DNA from: Sphingomonas asaccharolytica NBRC 15499
Lineage (GTDB): Bacteria > Pseudomonadota > Alphaproteobacteria > Sphingomonadales > Sphingomonadaceae
NCBI RefSeq assembly: GCF_001598355.1
Contig: NZ_BCYU01000037.1
Coordinates: forward strand, 1 to 43,258
DNA length: 43,258 bases
Direction of reading: 5' to 3'
Positions 33,968 to 42,143 of the stretch are shown in pieces. The position numbers and the translations under genes were made by a program. The number at the start of each line of letters is the position of its first letter. The first letter of the stretch is position 1. The notes beneath the pieces were generated by a model. That model was not told where the DNA came from. It did no database searches and saw only the letters and a list, made by a program, of their open reading frames with translations.

Positions 33968-35463
33968 TAGGGCTTGCCGCGCACCATCGAGATCGCCTCG
34001 AGCACAATGTCCTTCGAGAACAGCCACAGCCAGCCGAGATAGGCGACGCCGCCTGCCGCGACCAGGATCGCGAGGCGAAGCTGCACCGCCATCGCGGGCA
34101 GGATGGAGTCGATGCCGACGACCAAAGCGCCCATCGCAATCGCCGGCGTCACGGTCGGCGCGATCGCCCTGGCCAGTGCCGCCGCCGACAGGCCGAGCAC
34201 CGGCAGCACGCGCCACGCGGTGATCGCGAGATAGACGACGTAAGCAAAGAACCACGAGGCGGCGAGCCCGGTCACGCCCCAGCGCAACCCGACCAAGAAG
34301 GCCAGCGGCAGCAGCACCGCGCCGATCATGCCGGTATGGACGTTGATCCCCGGTCGTCCCATCGCGCTGCACGCCGGGCTGAACAGCACCTGGAGCGTCA
34401 TCGCCGGCATCGCGATTGCGAGCAAGCGGACGAGCGGCGCTGCCTCGACCCATTTGGACCCGAGCACGGTCGCCACCAGCGGCCCGGCGGTCACCGCCAG
34501 CCCGACATAGAAGGGCATCGCGACCAGCATCACCATCCGCGACGAGCGCGCGAAGCCTTGCGCGACGGCATCGCGATCGTCCTGCATCCGCGCATAAATC
34601 GAAAAGGCGACGTCGTTGATCGCCGGGACGAACTTGGACACCAGGATCTGCGTCAGGAACAGCCCGGTCGTGTAGAGCCCGAGTGTCGCCGGATCGAGCA
34701 CGCGGCCGGCGATGAACACGTCGGCCTGGCTCTGCAGCACCCAGAAGAATTGCCCCGCCGCCATCAGCCCGCCGAACTTGGCGAGCTCGCCCGCGCCGCG
34801 GAAATCGAACAACGGGCGGTAACGATGTCCCGATACCTTGGTCATGCCGATCGCGCGGGTGATGTACAGCACGGCCGGCGCCAGGATCAGCGTCCACACT
34901 CCGAGGCCGGCATAAGCACCCGCCAGCGCCGCGACGGCACCGGTGATCGACGACAGGAAATAGACCTTGGCCTGCCGCTTGAAGTCGATCGCCCGCGCCA
35001 GTAGCGCATAGGGAAAGGCGACGAACGGCGTCGTGGCATAGATGAATGCCTGCACCCGCAACAGATCGGCGACGATTGGCTGGTGGAAATAGGCCGCGAC
35101 CAACGGCGCCATCAGGAATTGCACCGCGCCCAGCCCGAAATTGAGCACGATCAGCATGCCGTACAGCTGGCGGATCGTGCGCTCGTCGGCATCGGGCTTC
35201 TGGATCAGCCCGCTGGCGAGGCCGGCGCCGTTGAGCATGTTGAGCACCGCCAGCACGACCTGGGTCATCGCGAACAGGCCGTAATCGTGCGGATCGAGGA
35301 TGCGGATGACCAGGAAGGTCGCGCCCCAGGTGATGATCTGCCCGACGATCTGCGCGCCCGAGCGCCAGATTACCGCCGACCGCGCCTGCGCGAACAGCGA
35401 GGGCGACGGCGATTCCTCTTCCGGCTTGGACACGGGCGCATGCAGCATCGCCGCTTCATGCAC
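33922..35463 (-). CDS. Oligosaccharide flippase family protein (MOP superfamily)
   Basis: A 513-residue protein with about 12-14 membrane helices, a cytoplasmic N-terminal tail (MHEAAMLHAPVSKPEEESPS) and the opening motif GAQIVGQIITWGATFLVIRI followed by LDPHDYGLFAM, typical of Wzx/polysaccharide exporters. Such proteins flip lipid-linked glycans across the inner membrane; some MOP proteins export small metabolites. The GTG at 35463 or the ATG at 35448 may be the start. It converges on, and overlaps by 46 bases, the phosphopantetheinyl transferase gene. No other polysaccharide genes adjoin it, so its substrate is open. Confidence 0.85.
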   Translation of the reverse strand: MHEAAMLHAPVSKPEEESPSPSLFAQARSAVIWRSGAQIVGQIITWGATFLVIRILDPHDYGLFAMTQVVLAVLNMLNGAGLASGLIQKPDADERTIRQLYGMLIVLNFGLGAVQFLMAPLVAAYFHQPIVADLLRVQAFIYATTPFVAFPYALLARAIDFKRQAKVYFLSSITGAVAALAGAYAGLGVWTLILAPAVLYITRAIGMTKVSGHRYRPLFDFRGAGELAKFGGLMAAGQFFWVLQSQADVFIAGRVLDPATLGLYTTGLFLTQILVSKFVPAINDVAFSIYARMQDDRDAVAQGFARSSRMVMLVAMPFYVGLAVTAGPLVATVLGSKWVEAAPLVRLLAIAMPAMTLQVLFSPACSAMGRPGINVHTGMIGAVLLPLAFLVGLRWGVTGLAASWFFAYVVYLAITAWRVLPVLGLSAAALARAIAPTVTPAIAMGALVVGIDSILPAMAVQLRLAILVAAGGVAYLGWLWLFSKDIVLEAISMVRGKPYYRAGEGPTQVTSAA

Positions 35464-35526
35464 CCGACACGATTAAGTGCGCGTAAACCGCGTCCGCCGC
35501 CGTTGCCGGCGGGTGCGGTGCGGTGC

Positions 35527-36450
35527 TCAGTTCACCGCGATCGAGACGGTGATCACATCCGAATAGGTTCCCGCGCGCTTCTGCGCGACATTGCCGATCG
35601 CGAAACGGAACGGGACCGACCGCCGCGCGCGATCGGTGCCAAGCGACGAATTGTAGCTGGCCGCACCGCCGAGAACCAGCGTGCGGTCACCCACCACGAT
35701 GCCATAGGGGATTGCCCAGTCGGTACCGGTGAGCTTGAGCTTGCCGTTATTCTGCGATTCGAACGAGACGGTGAATCCGCGCGTGCTCTGGATGTAGAGC
35801 GTCAGCGGCACCGGAGCGACGCCTTCCTGCAGTGTGCCGAGATCGACGAGCGCGCGCCCCTCGCTGCGCGTGAACGCCCCCGACAGACCGATCAACGCCG
35901 CGGCCTTGACGTCGAGCCCGAGCGTGAGCTGCCGGCTTGCCATGGCGCCGCCCTGTTCGTCTTCGGCCGTCAAGCGCAGATTCTGGCTGAACCTGCCGTC
36001 GGTGCGCAGGTCGTCGGTCGCGACGACGAGACCGAAGCGCAACGTCTGCGAGCCACCGGGATTGACCACCACCAGCGGCCGCGCCGGCGAGGCCAGCGTG
36101 CGCCCGCTTCGCGGCGTGACATCCTCGTTGCTGGTGCGGTTGAGCAGAGTGTAGCGCAGGCGGGGATCGCTTCCCTGGTCGAGTCCGAACGGTTGTTGGT
36201 CGGTATCGAAGCTCGGCCGTACTCGGCACGCCACGCCGCCGTCATTGTAGAAGGTGAGGTCGAATTCGTCCGACGCGGGCGCCGATCCGAACGGATCGTA
36301 GCCATGGATCACCCAGTTCGATACGGGCGCCTCGATCCTGAGGTGGCATTCGGATGAACGTCCTTGCGCCTGTGCTTGCGCCGCGGCCGTGAGCGGTAAT
36401 CCCGCGATGAACATTGCTCCGATGATGGCTAGCAAGCGACAGATCGTCAT
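35527..36450 (-). CDS. Spore coat U domain pilus subunit, probable tip protein (CsuE-like)
   Basis: A 307-residue secreted protein. The signal peptide MTICRLLAIIGAMFIAGLPL with a TAAAQAQAQ end precedes an N-terminal domain with two Cys (SECHLRI and VACRVRP). A C-terminal pilin-type domain ends YSDVITVSIAVN, the spore coat U signature of archaic chaperone-usher pilins. Two-domain length and last position in the operon suggest the tip adhesin. Its ATG overlaps the usher stop (ATGA). Confidence 0.82.
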   Translation of the reverse strand: MTICRLLAIIGAMFIAGLPLTAAAQAQAQGRSSECHLRIEAPVSNWVIHGYDPFGSAPASDEFDLTFYNDGGVACRVRPSFDTDQQPFGLDQGSDPRLRYTLLNRTSNEDVTPRSGRTLASPARPLVVVNPGGSQTLRFGLVVATDDLRTDGRFSQNLRLTAEDEQGGAMASRQLTLGLDVKAAALIGLSGAFTRSEGRALVDLGTLQEGVAPVPLTLYIQSTRGFTVSFESQNNGKLKLTGTDWAIPYGIVVGDRTLVLGGAASYNSSLGTDRARRSVPFRFAIGNVAQKRAGTYSDVITVSIAVN

Positions 36451-39050
36451 TGTACCCCTCCCGCTTCCAGCTTGATCGTTCCCATCGTCACCAATCCGGT
36501 TGTATCCGATGGCACGTCGATTTCGAAATGTCCGCTGCCGTCACGCAGAGTAACCACATAGCGCGTCGCCGGTTTCAGGCTCATCACCGCGAACCGGCCG
36601 GTCGAATTGGTAAAGAAGGGCACGCCCGGATCGCCGGGCTTGCCGATCGGACGCGCGACACCGGCGGCGAGGCGCACCGGGTTACCGTCGGCAAACGTCA
36701 GAGTACCCGCGGCACTGACGAAGGCGTCGGTGCCCACGCGGATGGCATAGCCGCTTCGATAGGATGGTCGCACGCGATACACTCCTGGTCCTAGGTCATA
36801 TCCGGCGGGCGGGTCCTTGACGTCGTAGGGCACCGATTGATCGGCATAGGAGGTCAGATAATTGTTGACCGCGCCGCCGGTGAAATCGCTCTTGCTGACA
36901 TATTCGGCGTCCGCCACCGATTGGCCGGCGACCACTGTCTTCCCCTTCAGTGTCTTGTAGGGATAGAGGATCGCGAAGCTGTCGGTGATCGGGCGGCTGG
37001 TCGCGACATGACCGTCGGCGAACACGATCGCGGTGCCGAAACGCACCGTCGAGACCTGGGCATTGCCGATCCCGCCGACGGTCGTCCCAAAGGTCGATTG
37101 CGACGCCGACAGGTTGAAACGGTTGGCGGTATAATCGGCATAAGCCGAGACGCTGGCATTGCCCGGATCGCGCTCGACGGTCGCGCCATAGCCCAAGCTA
37201 CCGATGCGGCCCGAACTCGACCGGTTGTACGACGCCGATGCGGTATCGGTACCTGAATCGTAGCGTGCCTCCGCGCGCGAGCGATAATTGGGCTGATAGA
37301 CCAGCGACAGGAACGCGCCGACACCATGCTGGCGCGCGAAACGGTCGGAGAAGCGCGCATAATCGGCGCCCGCACGAATGCCCCATTTCTCGGTCAGCCG
37401 ATACGATACCGATCCACCCAGCCGATAGCTGTCGCCGAGTCCGTTGCGTCCCTTGAGGTAACTGCCGCTGACGGTCGCCAACAGCTTCGTATTGATCGCG
37501 CGGGTATATTGCGCGTCGACGCTCAATGCGTTGGCATTGTCGGGCAGGCTGTTGCCGAGTCCGCCGAAATAGCGGCTCTGATAATAGACCCGGATCGACG
37601 CGGAATCGACATTGCCGCCGCGGTCGAACGACTGGTCGTAGCCAAGCGCGATCGAATAGCCAAGGCCATTGCCCTTGGCATTGCTGACCCCGCCGTCGAG
37701 CTGTACGCGTCCACCACGACCGACTAAATATTGCGTCTGGGCGACAAACTGCTGAATCTGGCGGCTCGCCTGCACGCCAAATCCGATTGCCGGCAGGGTG
37801 AGGAATGCCTTGCGCCAGAAACCGGTGAATGCAGGGTCACGCGTATAATGGGGCGAACTCCCCAGCTGGTTGCCGACGAAGCCGATATTGGCGCTATATT
37901 CGTAGTCGCCCGGTACCAGGTCGATCGGGTCGAGATAGCTTTGATACTGGATGTTTTGGATGCGGCCAGCATCGTCGCGGACCTCGACCCGAACGTCATT
38001 GCTGCCGGTCGACAGCGGGAGCGAGCTGAGATCATAGACGCCCGATTGCAGCCGCTGCTGCTTGTACAGCACGCCATTGCGATAGATGCTGACGACCGAA
38101 TCGTTGGTCAGTACGATCTGGCGATTGGTCTGCAAGATCGCGCTGCGCGACAGGTCAAAGCGATTGCGTTGCCGCGAGACGCCGATTCCGGCGAGCTGGG
38201 CATAGCCCTGTTGCCCGCGAATTTCCGGTGTCAGATCGCCTGCTTCCCAACGCCGATAGGAGTCCGGCTCGTCATAGACCAGCCGGAGGAAGTTGCGGTC
38301 GAACCGGTATTGGGTCGACGTGCCGTTCAACGTCGGATTGTCGGCAAGATTGCCCTCCCCTTCGAGCACGAAGCCGCCGACGCGGAACGCTCCCGAGAAG
38401 AACGCCGACGGACCGACATTGCGCCCGCCGCTCCATTGATAGGATTGGGCGATGTTGACGTTGAGATAACCCGAGACACCGGCGGGCTTGAGGTCGGGTT
38501 CCTCACGCCGCTCCTTGGGCTGTTCGAACAAACGTTCGGGAACGCGATCGCCCGAATCGATCGACAGAATGACAATCGACAAAGTGCTTGGGTCATATTG
38601 CAGCTCGAGCCCCGTGCCAGCGAGGTCCTCCGGCGAAAAGCGCTCCAGCTGGCCGAGCTTGTTGGCCAGCCTCGTCTTGCCGCCCTCGTTGAGCAGCGAG
38701 TCGATCAGTTTTTCGAACGTCTCACGATAGACGAAGAACCGGTTATCCTTGGTGATCAGGACAGGAATGTCGCCGAGGATGCGGTCGCGATAGGTTAGCG
38801 GCACCGTCAGGTCGATGTCCCGGTTATAGGGATTGATCGCCGGCGACAGCGGCTTCGGCGGCGGCGGAGTGCCGCCCGGAAGCGGTATCGTGACCTGACC
38901 GTCCGGCGCCGGCGCCGGTTGCGCGATTGGTGGCGCAGGCGCTGAAGTCGGCGAAGAACGCCCTCCGGGAAGCGGGATCGACACCTGGGCAAGCGCCGGG
39001 GTTGCGCACAGCAACGCGCTCGACGTCAGCAGGATCTGCCGCAGCTTCAC
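36447..39050 (-). CDS. Chaperone-usher pilus outer-membrane usher (CsuD-like)
   Basis: An 867-residue usher that secretes and assembles pilus subunits in the outer membrane. The signal peptide (MKLRQILLTSSALLCATPAL) ends near AQ, followed by a Pro-rich linker with a duplicated IPLPGG motif (residues about 23-60). Then come an N-terminal domain (PLTYRDRILGDIPVLI), a long beta-barrel region rich in YRF/YxRxF repeats, and C-terminal plug-like domains (GRFAVMSLKPATRYVVTLRD). SVVSIYRNGVLYKQQRLQSG matches the usher core. The ATG overlaps the chaperone stop. Confidence 0.93.
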   Translation of the reverse strand: MKLRQILLTSSALLCATPALAQVSIPLPGGRSSPTSAPAPPIAQPAPAPDGQVTIPLPGGTPPPPKPLSPAINPYNRDIDLTVPLTYRDRILGDIPVLITKDNRFFVYRETFEKLIDSLLNEGGKTRLANKLGQLERFSPEDLAGTGLELQYDPSTLSIVILSIDSGDRVPERLFEQPKERREEPDLKPAGVSGYLNVNIAQSYQWSGGRNVGPSAFFSGAFRVGGFVLEGEGNLADNPTLNGTSTQYRFDRNFLRLVYDEPDSYRRWEAGDLTPEIRGQQGYAQLAGIGVSRQRNRFDLSRSAILQTNRQIVLTNDSVVSIYRNGVLYKQQRLQSGVYDLSSLPLSTGSNDVRVEVRDDAGRIQNIQYQSYLDPIDLVPGDYEYSANIGFVGNQLGSSPHYTRDPAFTGFWRKAFLTLPAIGFGVQASRQIQQFVAQTQYLVGRGGRVQLDGGVSNAKGNGLGYSIALGYDQSFDRGGNVDSASIRVYYQSRYFGGLGNSLPDNANALSVDAQYTRAINTKLLATVSGSYLKGRNGLGDSYRLGGSVSYRLTEKWGIRAGADYARFSDRFARQHGVGAFLSLVYQPNYRSRAEARYDSGTDTASASYNRSSSGRIGSLGYGATVERDPGNASVSAYADYTANRFNLSASQSTFGTTVGGIGNAQVSTVRFGTAIVFADGHVATSRPITDSFAILYPYKTLKGKTVVAGQSVADAEYVSKSDFTGGAVNNYLTSYADQSVPYDVKDPPAGYDLGPGVYRVRPSYRSGYAIRVGTDAFVSAAGTLTFADGNPVRLAAGVARPIGKPGDPGVPFFTNSTGRFAVMSLKPATRYVVTLRDGSGHFEIDVPSDTTGLVTMGTIKLEAGGVQ

Positions 39051-39844
39051 GGCTGGAAGCGGATCTTTACCGAGCCAGGAGCAAAGGATTTGTCGAGCGG
39101 AACGTCGAACGTCCGGATGCCGTTGGTGGGCGCGATATAGCCCACGCCAATCAGTCGCGAGAGGTCCTCGCGCGACAATTCGATATGGATCGGTTGCTTG
39201 TCGGTTCCGGTGCCGTCGATCACCCAGCGCGCGCCGGCGAGCATCGCATAGCGCGTGCCGGTATTGCGGAACTTGACCGTCAGCCCAGCGATCTTCGGAG
39301 GAACCGGTTGCCCTTCTTCATATTTAGGCTGCACCATCGCGGGGGTCGCCGACACCACTTCCACCGATGGCTTGGCGTTGGGCGGCGCGACGGTGATCAG
39401 CGCCTTCATGTGATAGACGATTTGGACTTCGCCGCCGCTCTTGCCCGACGTGTCGGGAGCGATCGCCACCGGCAGTTGGTTGACCGACATATAATAGCTT
39501 CGCGACGACGGCATGTCAGCGCCACCCAGCCATTGCAGGCGGATGACCTGGCGGCCGTTAGCAGGGAGCGTCCCTTGCGGCGGGAAAACGAGGAAATCGT
39601 TGTCGGCCGGGACCTCGACCTGCTTGCCTTCCGGGTCATAGTCGAGCCGCGTGATATGCGTTTCGAATGCCAGCAGAGCAGATCCCGAATTGTCGACCTC
39701 GACTCGCGCGGCGGCCTTGGCGCCGCTGCTCGTCATCTCGATTACCATCGGGGAGACCCGCATCGCCCATAATTGGGCACCCAGCGGCACGACTGCCGCA
39801 ATGGCGCCGGCCAACAGCCAGCGGATCGCCGTTCGATTGAGCAC
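39047..39844 (-). CDS. Periplasmic pilus chaperone (CsuC-like, PapD fold)
   Basis: A 265-residue fimbrial chaperone with an N-terminal signal/hydrophobic segment (AIRWLLAGAIAAVVPLGAQL), first-domain strands (RVSPMVIEMTSSGAKAAARV) and the subunit-binding region VFPPQGTLPANGRQVIRLQW. It should donate a strand to pilins in the periplasm and deliver them to the usher. The basic N-terminus and late cleavage site leave the exact start slightly uncertain. The gene overlaps the usher by four bases. Confidence 0.92.
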   Translation of the reverse strand: MLNRTAIRWLLAGAIAAVVPLGAQLWAMRVSPMVIEMTSSGAKAAARVEVDNSGSALLAFETHITRLDYDPEGKQVEVPADNDFLVFPPQGTLPANGRQVIRLQWLGGADMPSSRSYYMSVNQLPVAIAPDTSGKSGGEVQIVYHMKALITVAPPNAKPSVEVVSATPAMVQPKYEEGQPVPPKIAGLTVKFRNTGTRYAMLAGARWVIDGTGTDKQPIHIELSREDLSRLIGVGYIAPTNGIRTFDVPLDKSFAPGSVKIRFQP

Positions 39845-39915
39845 GATATCTTCCCCCCAGGAAAGCTTATTGGCCGCACGCCGGCAAAAGTCGACGAAGC
39901 GGCGGTACAGATACG

Positions 39916-39953
39916 CGAAAAGACGAGGGAGAGGGCAACTTGCCCGCTCCCTC
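39916..39953 (-). terminator. Hairpin after the major pilin gene, partial terminator/attenuator
   Basis: A long near-perfect stem (GAGGGAG, one mismatch, GGGCA, three-base loop, TGCCC, CTCCCTC; 39925-39953) starts 11 bases after the major pilin stop. On the minus strand it is followed by GTCTTTTCG. It lies between major pilin and chaperone genes, so partial termination would favour pilin over usher. Confidence 0.75.
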
Positions 39954-39964
39954 GCATTGGTCGA

Positions 39965-40660
39965 TTACGAGGTGGTGTCGACTGCCAGCTCGACGGTGAT
40001 CGTGTCGGTGTAATTACCGGCGACGAGGCCCTTGCTTTGAGCGGTGAAGACCAGACCCATGTTCAGGTTCGAGCGCCAAGCGCCGAGGTGAACCTGCTTG
40101 GTCGAGTCGCCGTCGTTCAGCGTGATCGGAACGAACGTGCCGGCGGCCGGGCCGCTGGTGTTGGTCGTGCCGGTCAAGCCCGCATTGATCTTGTACGGGA
40201 GGTTGGCGGTGAACTGGTTGCTGTCATAGCCGCCAGCTGCCGCGTTCACGAGACCCTGGGCGCTCTTCGAGATCGTGACGGTGTTGTTGAAATTGCAACC
40301 CGCGCTCGACGAGCTGATGTCCATGTTGAACGTTGATGCCTGGTTGAACGCAGTCGTGGCGGTTTCGGTGTCGCCGTTCTTCACGCCGATTGCGCCCAAG
40401 GGGATATTGTGGCTGAGCGACGGACCGCCATAATAGGAGCAATCCTTGGCGACAGTTCCGGTCAGCGTGAACGTGTTGACCACGTCAGGCGTCGCAGTGG
40501 TGGTGTCGTCAGGAATGTTCCAGCCGTTCACCGCCCAGATCGGAGGCTGATAACCGGGATTGCCGTAATAGCCCGGCGTCACCGAGTGAGTCGACGCCGT
40601 GGCGCTGGTCGCCGCGATCATCGCGATCGCCGCAGCCGTAAGTGCGAAAGCCTTCTTCAC
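39965..40660 (-). CDS. Major pilin subunit (Csu-like, spore coat U type)
   Basis: A 231-residue secreted protein. The signal peptide MKKAFALTAAAIAMIAATSA is followed by an aromatic/Pro-rich N-terminal stretch (VTPGYYGNPGYQPPIWAVNGW), then the donor-strand-like VVNTFTLTGTVAKDCSYY. A second Cys is in AGCNFNN, and the C-terminus GNYTDTITVELAVDTTS is the spore coat U ending. Its position before a strong hairpin, and its Thr/Ser/Asn-rich composition, suggest the abundant shaft subunit. It lies 116 bases after the minor pilin. Confidence 0.85.
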   Translation of the reverse strand: MKKAFALTAAAIAMIAATSATASTHSVTPGYYGNPGYQPPIWAVNGWNIPDDTTTATPDVVNTFTLTGTVAKDCSYYGGPSLSHNIPLGAIGVKNGDTETATTAFNQASTFNMDISSSSAGCNFNNTVTISKSAQGLVNAAAGGYDSNQFTANLPYKINAGLTGTTNTSGPAAGTFVPITLNDGDSTKQVHLGAWRSNLNMGLVFTAQSKGLVAGNYTDTITVELAVDTTS

Positions 40661-40776
40661 GTTTATTCTCCCTAGTTTAAGCTAGCCGTCTGAACTCAGC
40701 GGCGCAGACGAACTGGCAGCACGAACAATCAATCCGGCGCGGCTGCCCTCGCGCCAAATACTCCCACGCCTCACCG

Positions 40777-41325
40777 TCACGACGGCGAGACCGTGATCTC
40801 GATCACTTCCGAATAGTCCCCGCCCAACAGCGCATCGTCACCGCGTAGCTGGTCGAAGCGCATGGTCAGTTCCATTCCGTCAAGCACGACGCCGCCGTTG
40901 CTCGACAGCACGCCGCCCCCGACCAACTGGGCGCTCTGGAAAGAACCGGTTACGACACCCAACGCAGGCTTGCGGATCGGCACGACCAGGTTGAGCCGAT
41001 AGCCGAGTTTGCCTTTGTAGGGTCCCTGGCCGTTCGGATAGACAGTGTTGGCTAAGCCGCCGTTCGACGACTTCACCTTGATATCAACGGGAATATTGCA
41101 ATCGAGTGCGACGTGGCGGCGATACTCGCCACCCACTGCCGTCAGGTCACCAAGCGCCAGATCAGGAATCGACCCAAAGCTGCAATGTTCCTGAATCTCG
41201 CCCTGCACTTCCAGGGTCAGCGTTTTCGCAACCGGCAAATCGTCGGCGGCAGCGTTATTGACACTGAAAAGCGCCACGCCACCTACGACAACTCCGGCCG
41301 CAAAACGCGGCACTTTCCCTAGCAT
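40777..41325 (-). CDS. Minor pilin subunit (spore coat U domain)
   Basis: A 182-residue secreted pilin. A signal peptide (VVVGGVALFSVNNAAADD) precedes the alternating strand KTLTLEVQGEIQEHCSFG with the first Cys; the second Cys is in VALDCNIP, and the end is GGDYSEVIEITVSPS. First gene of the pilus operon. GGGGG lies a few bases before the ATG. Function as a shaft or adaptor subunit is inferred from position. Confidence 0.85.
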   Translation of the reverse strand: MLGKVPRFAAGVVVGGVALFSVNNAAADDLPVAKTLTLEVQGEIQEHCSFGSIPDLALGDLTAVGGEYRRHVALDCNIPVDIKVKSSNGGLANTVYPNGQGPYKGKLGYRLNLVVPIRKPALGVVTGSFQSAQLVGGGVLSSNGGVVLDGMELTMRFDQLRGDDALLGGDYSEVIEITVSPS

Positions 41326-41629
41326 TAAACCCCCACCGACTCACCCTTAACTTCCTGTATACCAAATACATCTATCAAGGGTTAGTCGAGTCTAACAGGT
41401 GGTTAACGTTATTCCGCTATTCGTGCCGAAATGAAACATCCTCCTAAGACGGTATAATAGAACGAATTTTTACTTGATTTGGCTCAATATTGTCCGATTT
41501 TTACGACTCATTACTCAATTTGATCATACCCAATTTGGAATAACCCGCCCTTTTGCCAATCCTTAACCGCCGCCTCGTAGATTGACCCCCGAGTTCTTCA
41601 GGTGGTTTTTCAGGAAGGCGTCGGACATC
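41326..41629. promoter_or_regulatory. 304-base AT-rich divergent regulatory region of the pilus operon
   Basis: This gap separates the minus-strand pilus operon from the plus-strand pilin-like gene and is clearly less GC-rich than its surroundings. It contains the 16-base imperfect palindrome GTTAGTCGAGTCTAAC (41381-41396). A plus-strand promoter candidate ATGAAA (41431-41436), 16 bases, TATAAT (41453-41458) is present. No equally good minus-strand promoter was found. Confidence 0.45.
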
Positions 41630-42064
41630 ATGGTCGGCAGGATCGGGAAAATGGCGACGGGGTTGTTGCTCGCCGCCGCAGGCACCTCGGCCGCGCACAG
41701 CGAGACTTTCGGGATCAATCTCATCTTGCGGGTGCCGGTAATGTGCACCGTCAAGGCGGGAGCGGCCGCTGCCGGCGCCCAAACCGGGCCGGCCGCGCCG
41801 GGTTCGTTCGAGCTGGGTGCAATCCGCGAATATTGCAACGCGCCGCACGGCTATGACCTCGTGGTCCATTACACGCCGGGCTCGCTCAAGGGTATGACGC
41901 TGATCGCGGGCGACGAACGCGTCGCGCTCGACGGCTCCGGCACGGCGGTGGTCGGCCGTTCGCCAGGTCCGGCAATCAAATATCGCAATCTCCAGGCGAT
42001 CCCGGGCCCACAGGGCTTCGACGCCGATCATCTCGACTTCGAGACCGTCGCCGCACCATTCTGA
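41630..42064 (+). CDS. Small secreted pilin-like protein of unknown function
   Basis: A 144-residue protein divergent from the pilus operon. The N-terminus MVGRIGKMATGLLLAAAGTS is a signal peptide ending near SAAHSE. The mature part opens with an alternating strand and Cys (FGINLILRVPVMCTVKAG), has a second Cys in IREYCNAPHGYDLVVHY, and is otherwise beta-like. This resembles the first half of spore coat U pilins but lacks their characteristic C-terminal strand. A role as pilus accessory or capping subunit is an inference from position and pattern. An inner ATG at 41651 is an alternative start. Confidence 0.65.
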   Translation: MVGRIGKMATGLLLAAAGTSAAHSETFGINLILRVPVMCTVKAGAAAAGAQTGPAAPGSFELGAIREYCNAPHGYDLVVHYTPGSLKGMTLIAGDERVALDGSGTAVVGRSPGPAIKYRNLQAIPGPQGFDADHLDFETVAAPF

Positions 42065-42143
42065 TCCGGTTGAGCGGCAGCCCCGTGAAACGCCGCGACG
42101 CTATCCCTATCTGCGTCGCGACCGCGACACGAAAGGATAGCCG

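Noticed and set aside
41398..41445. Minus-strand AGGAGG directly followed by ATG and 14 further codons
   Set aside because: The Shine-Dalgarno touches the start codon with no spacing, and the peptide MFHFGTNSGITLTTC has no support. It may be chance in an AT-rich region.
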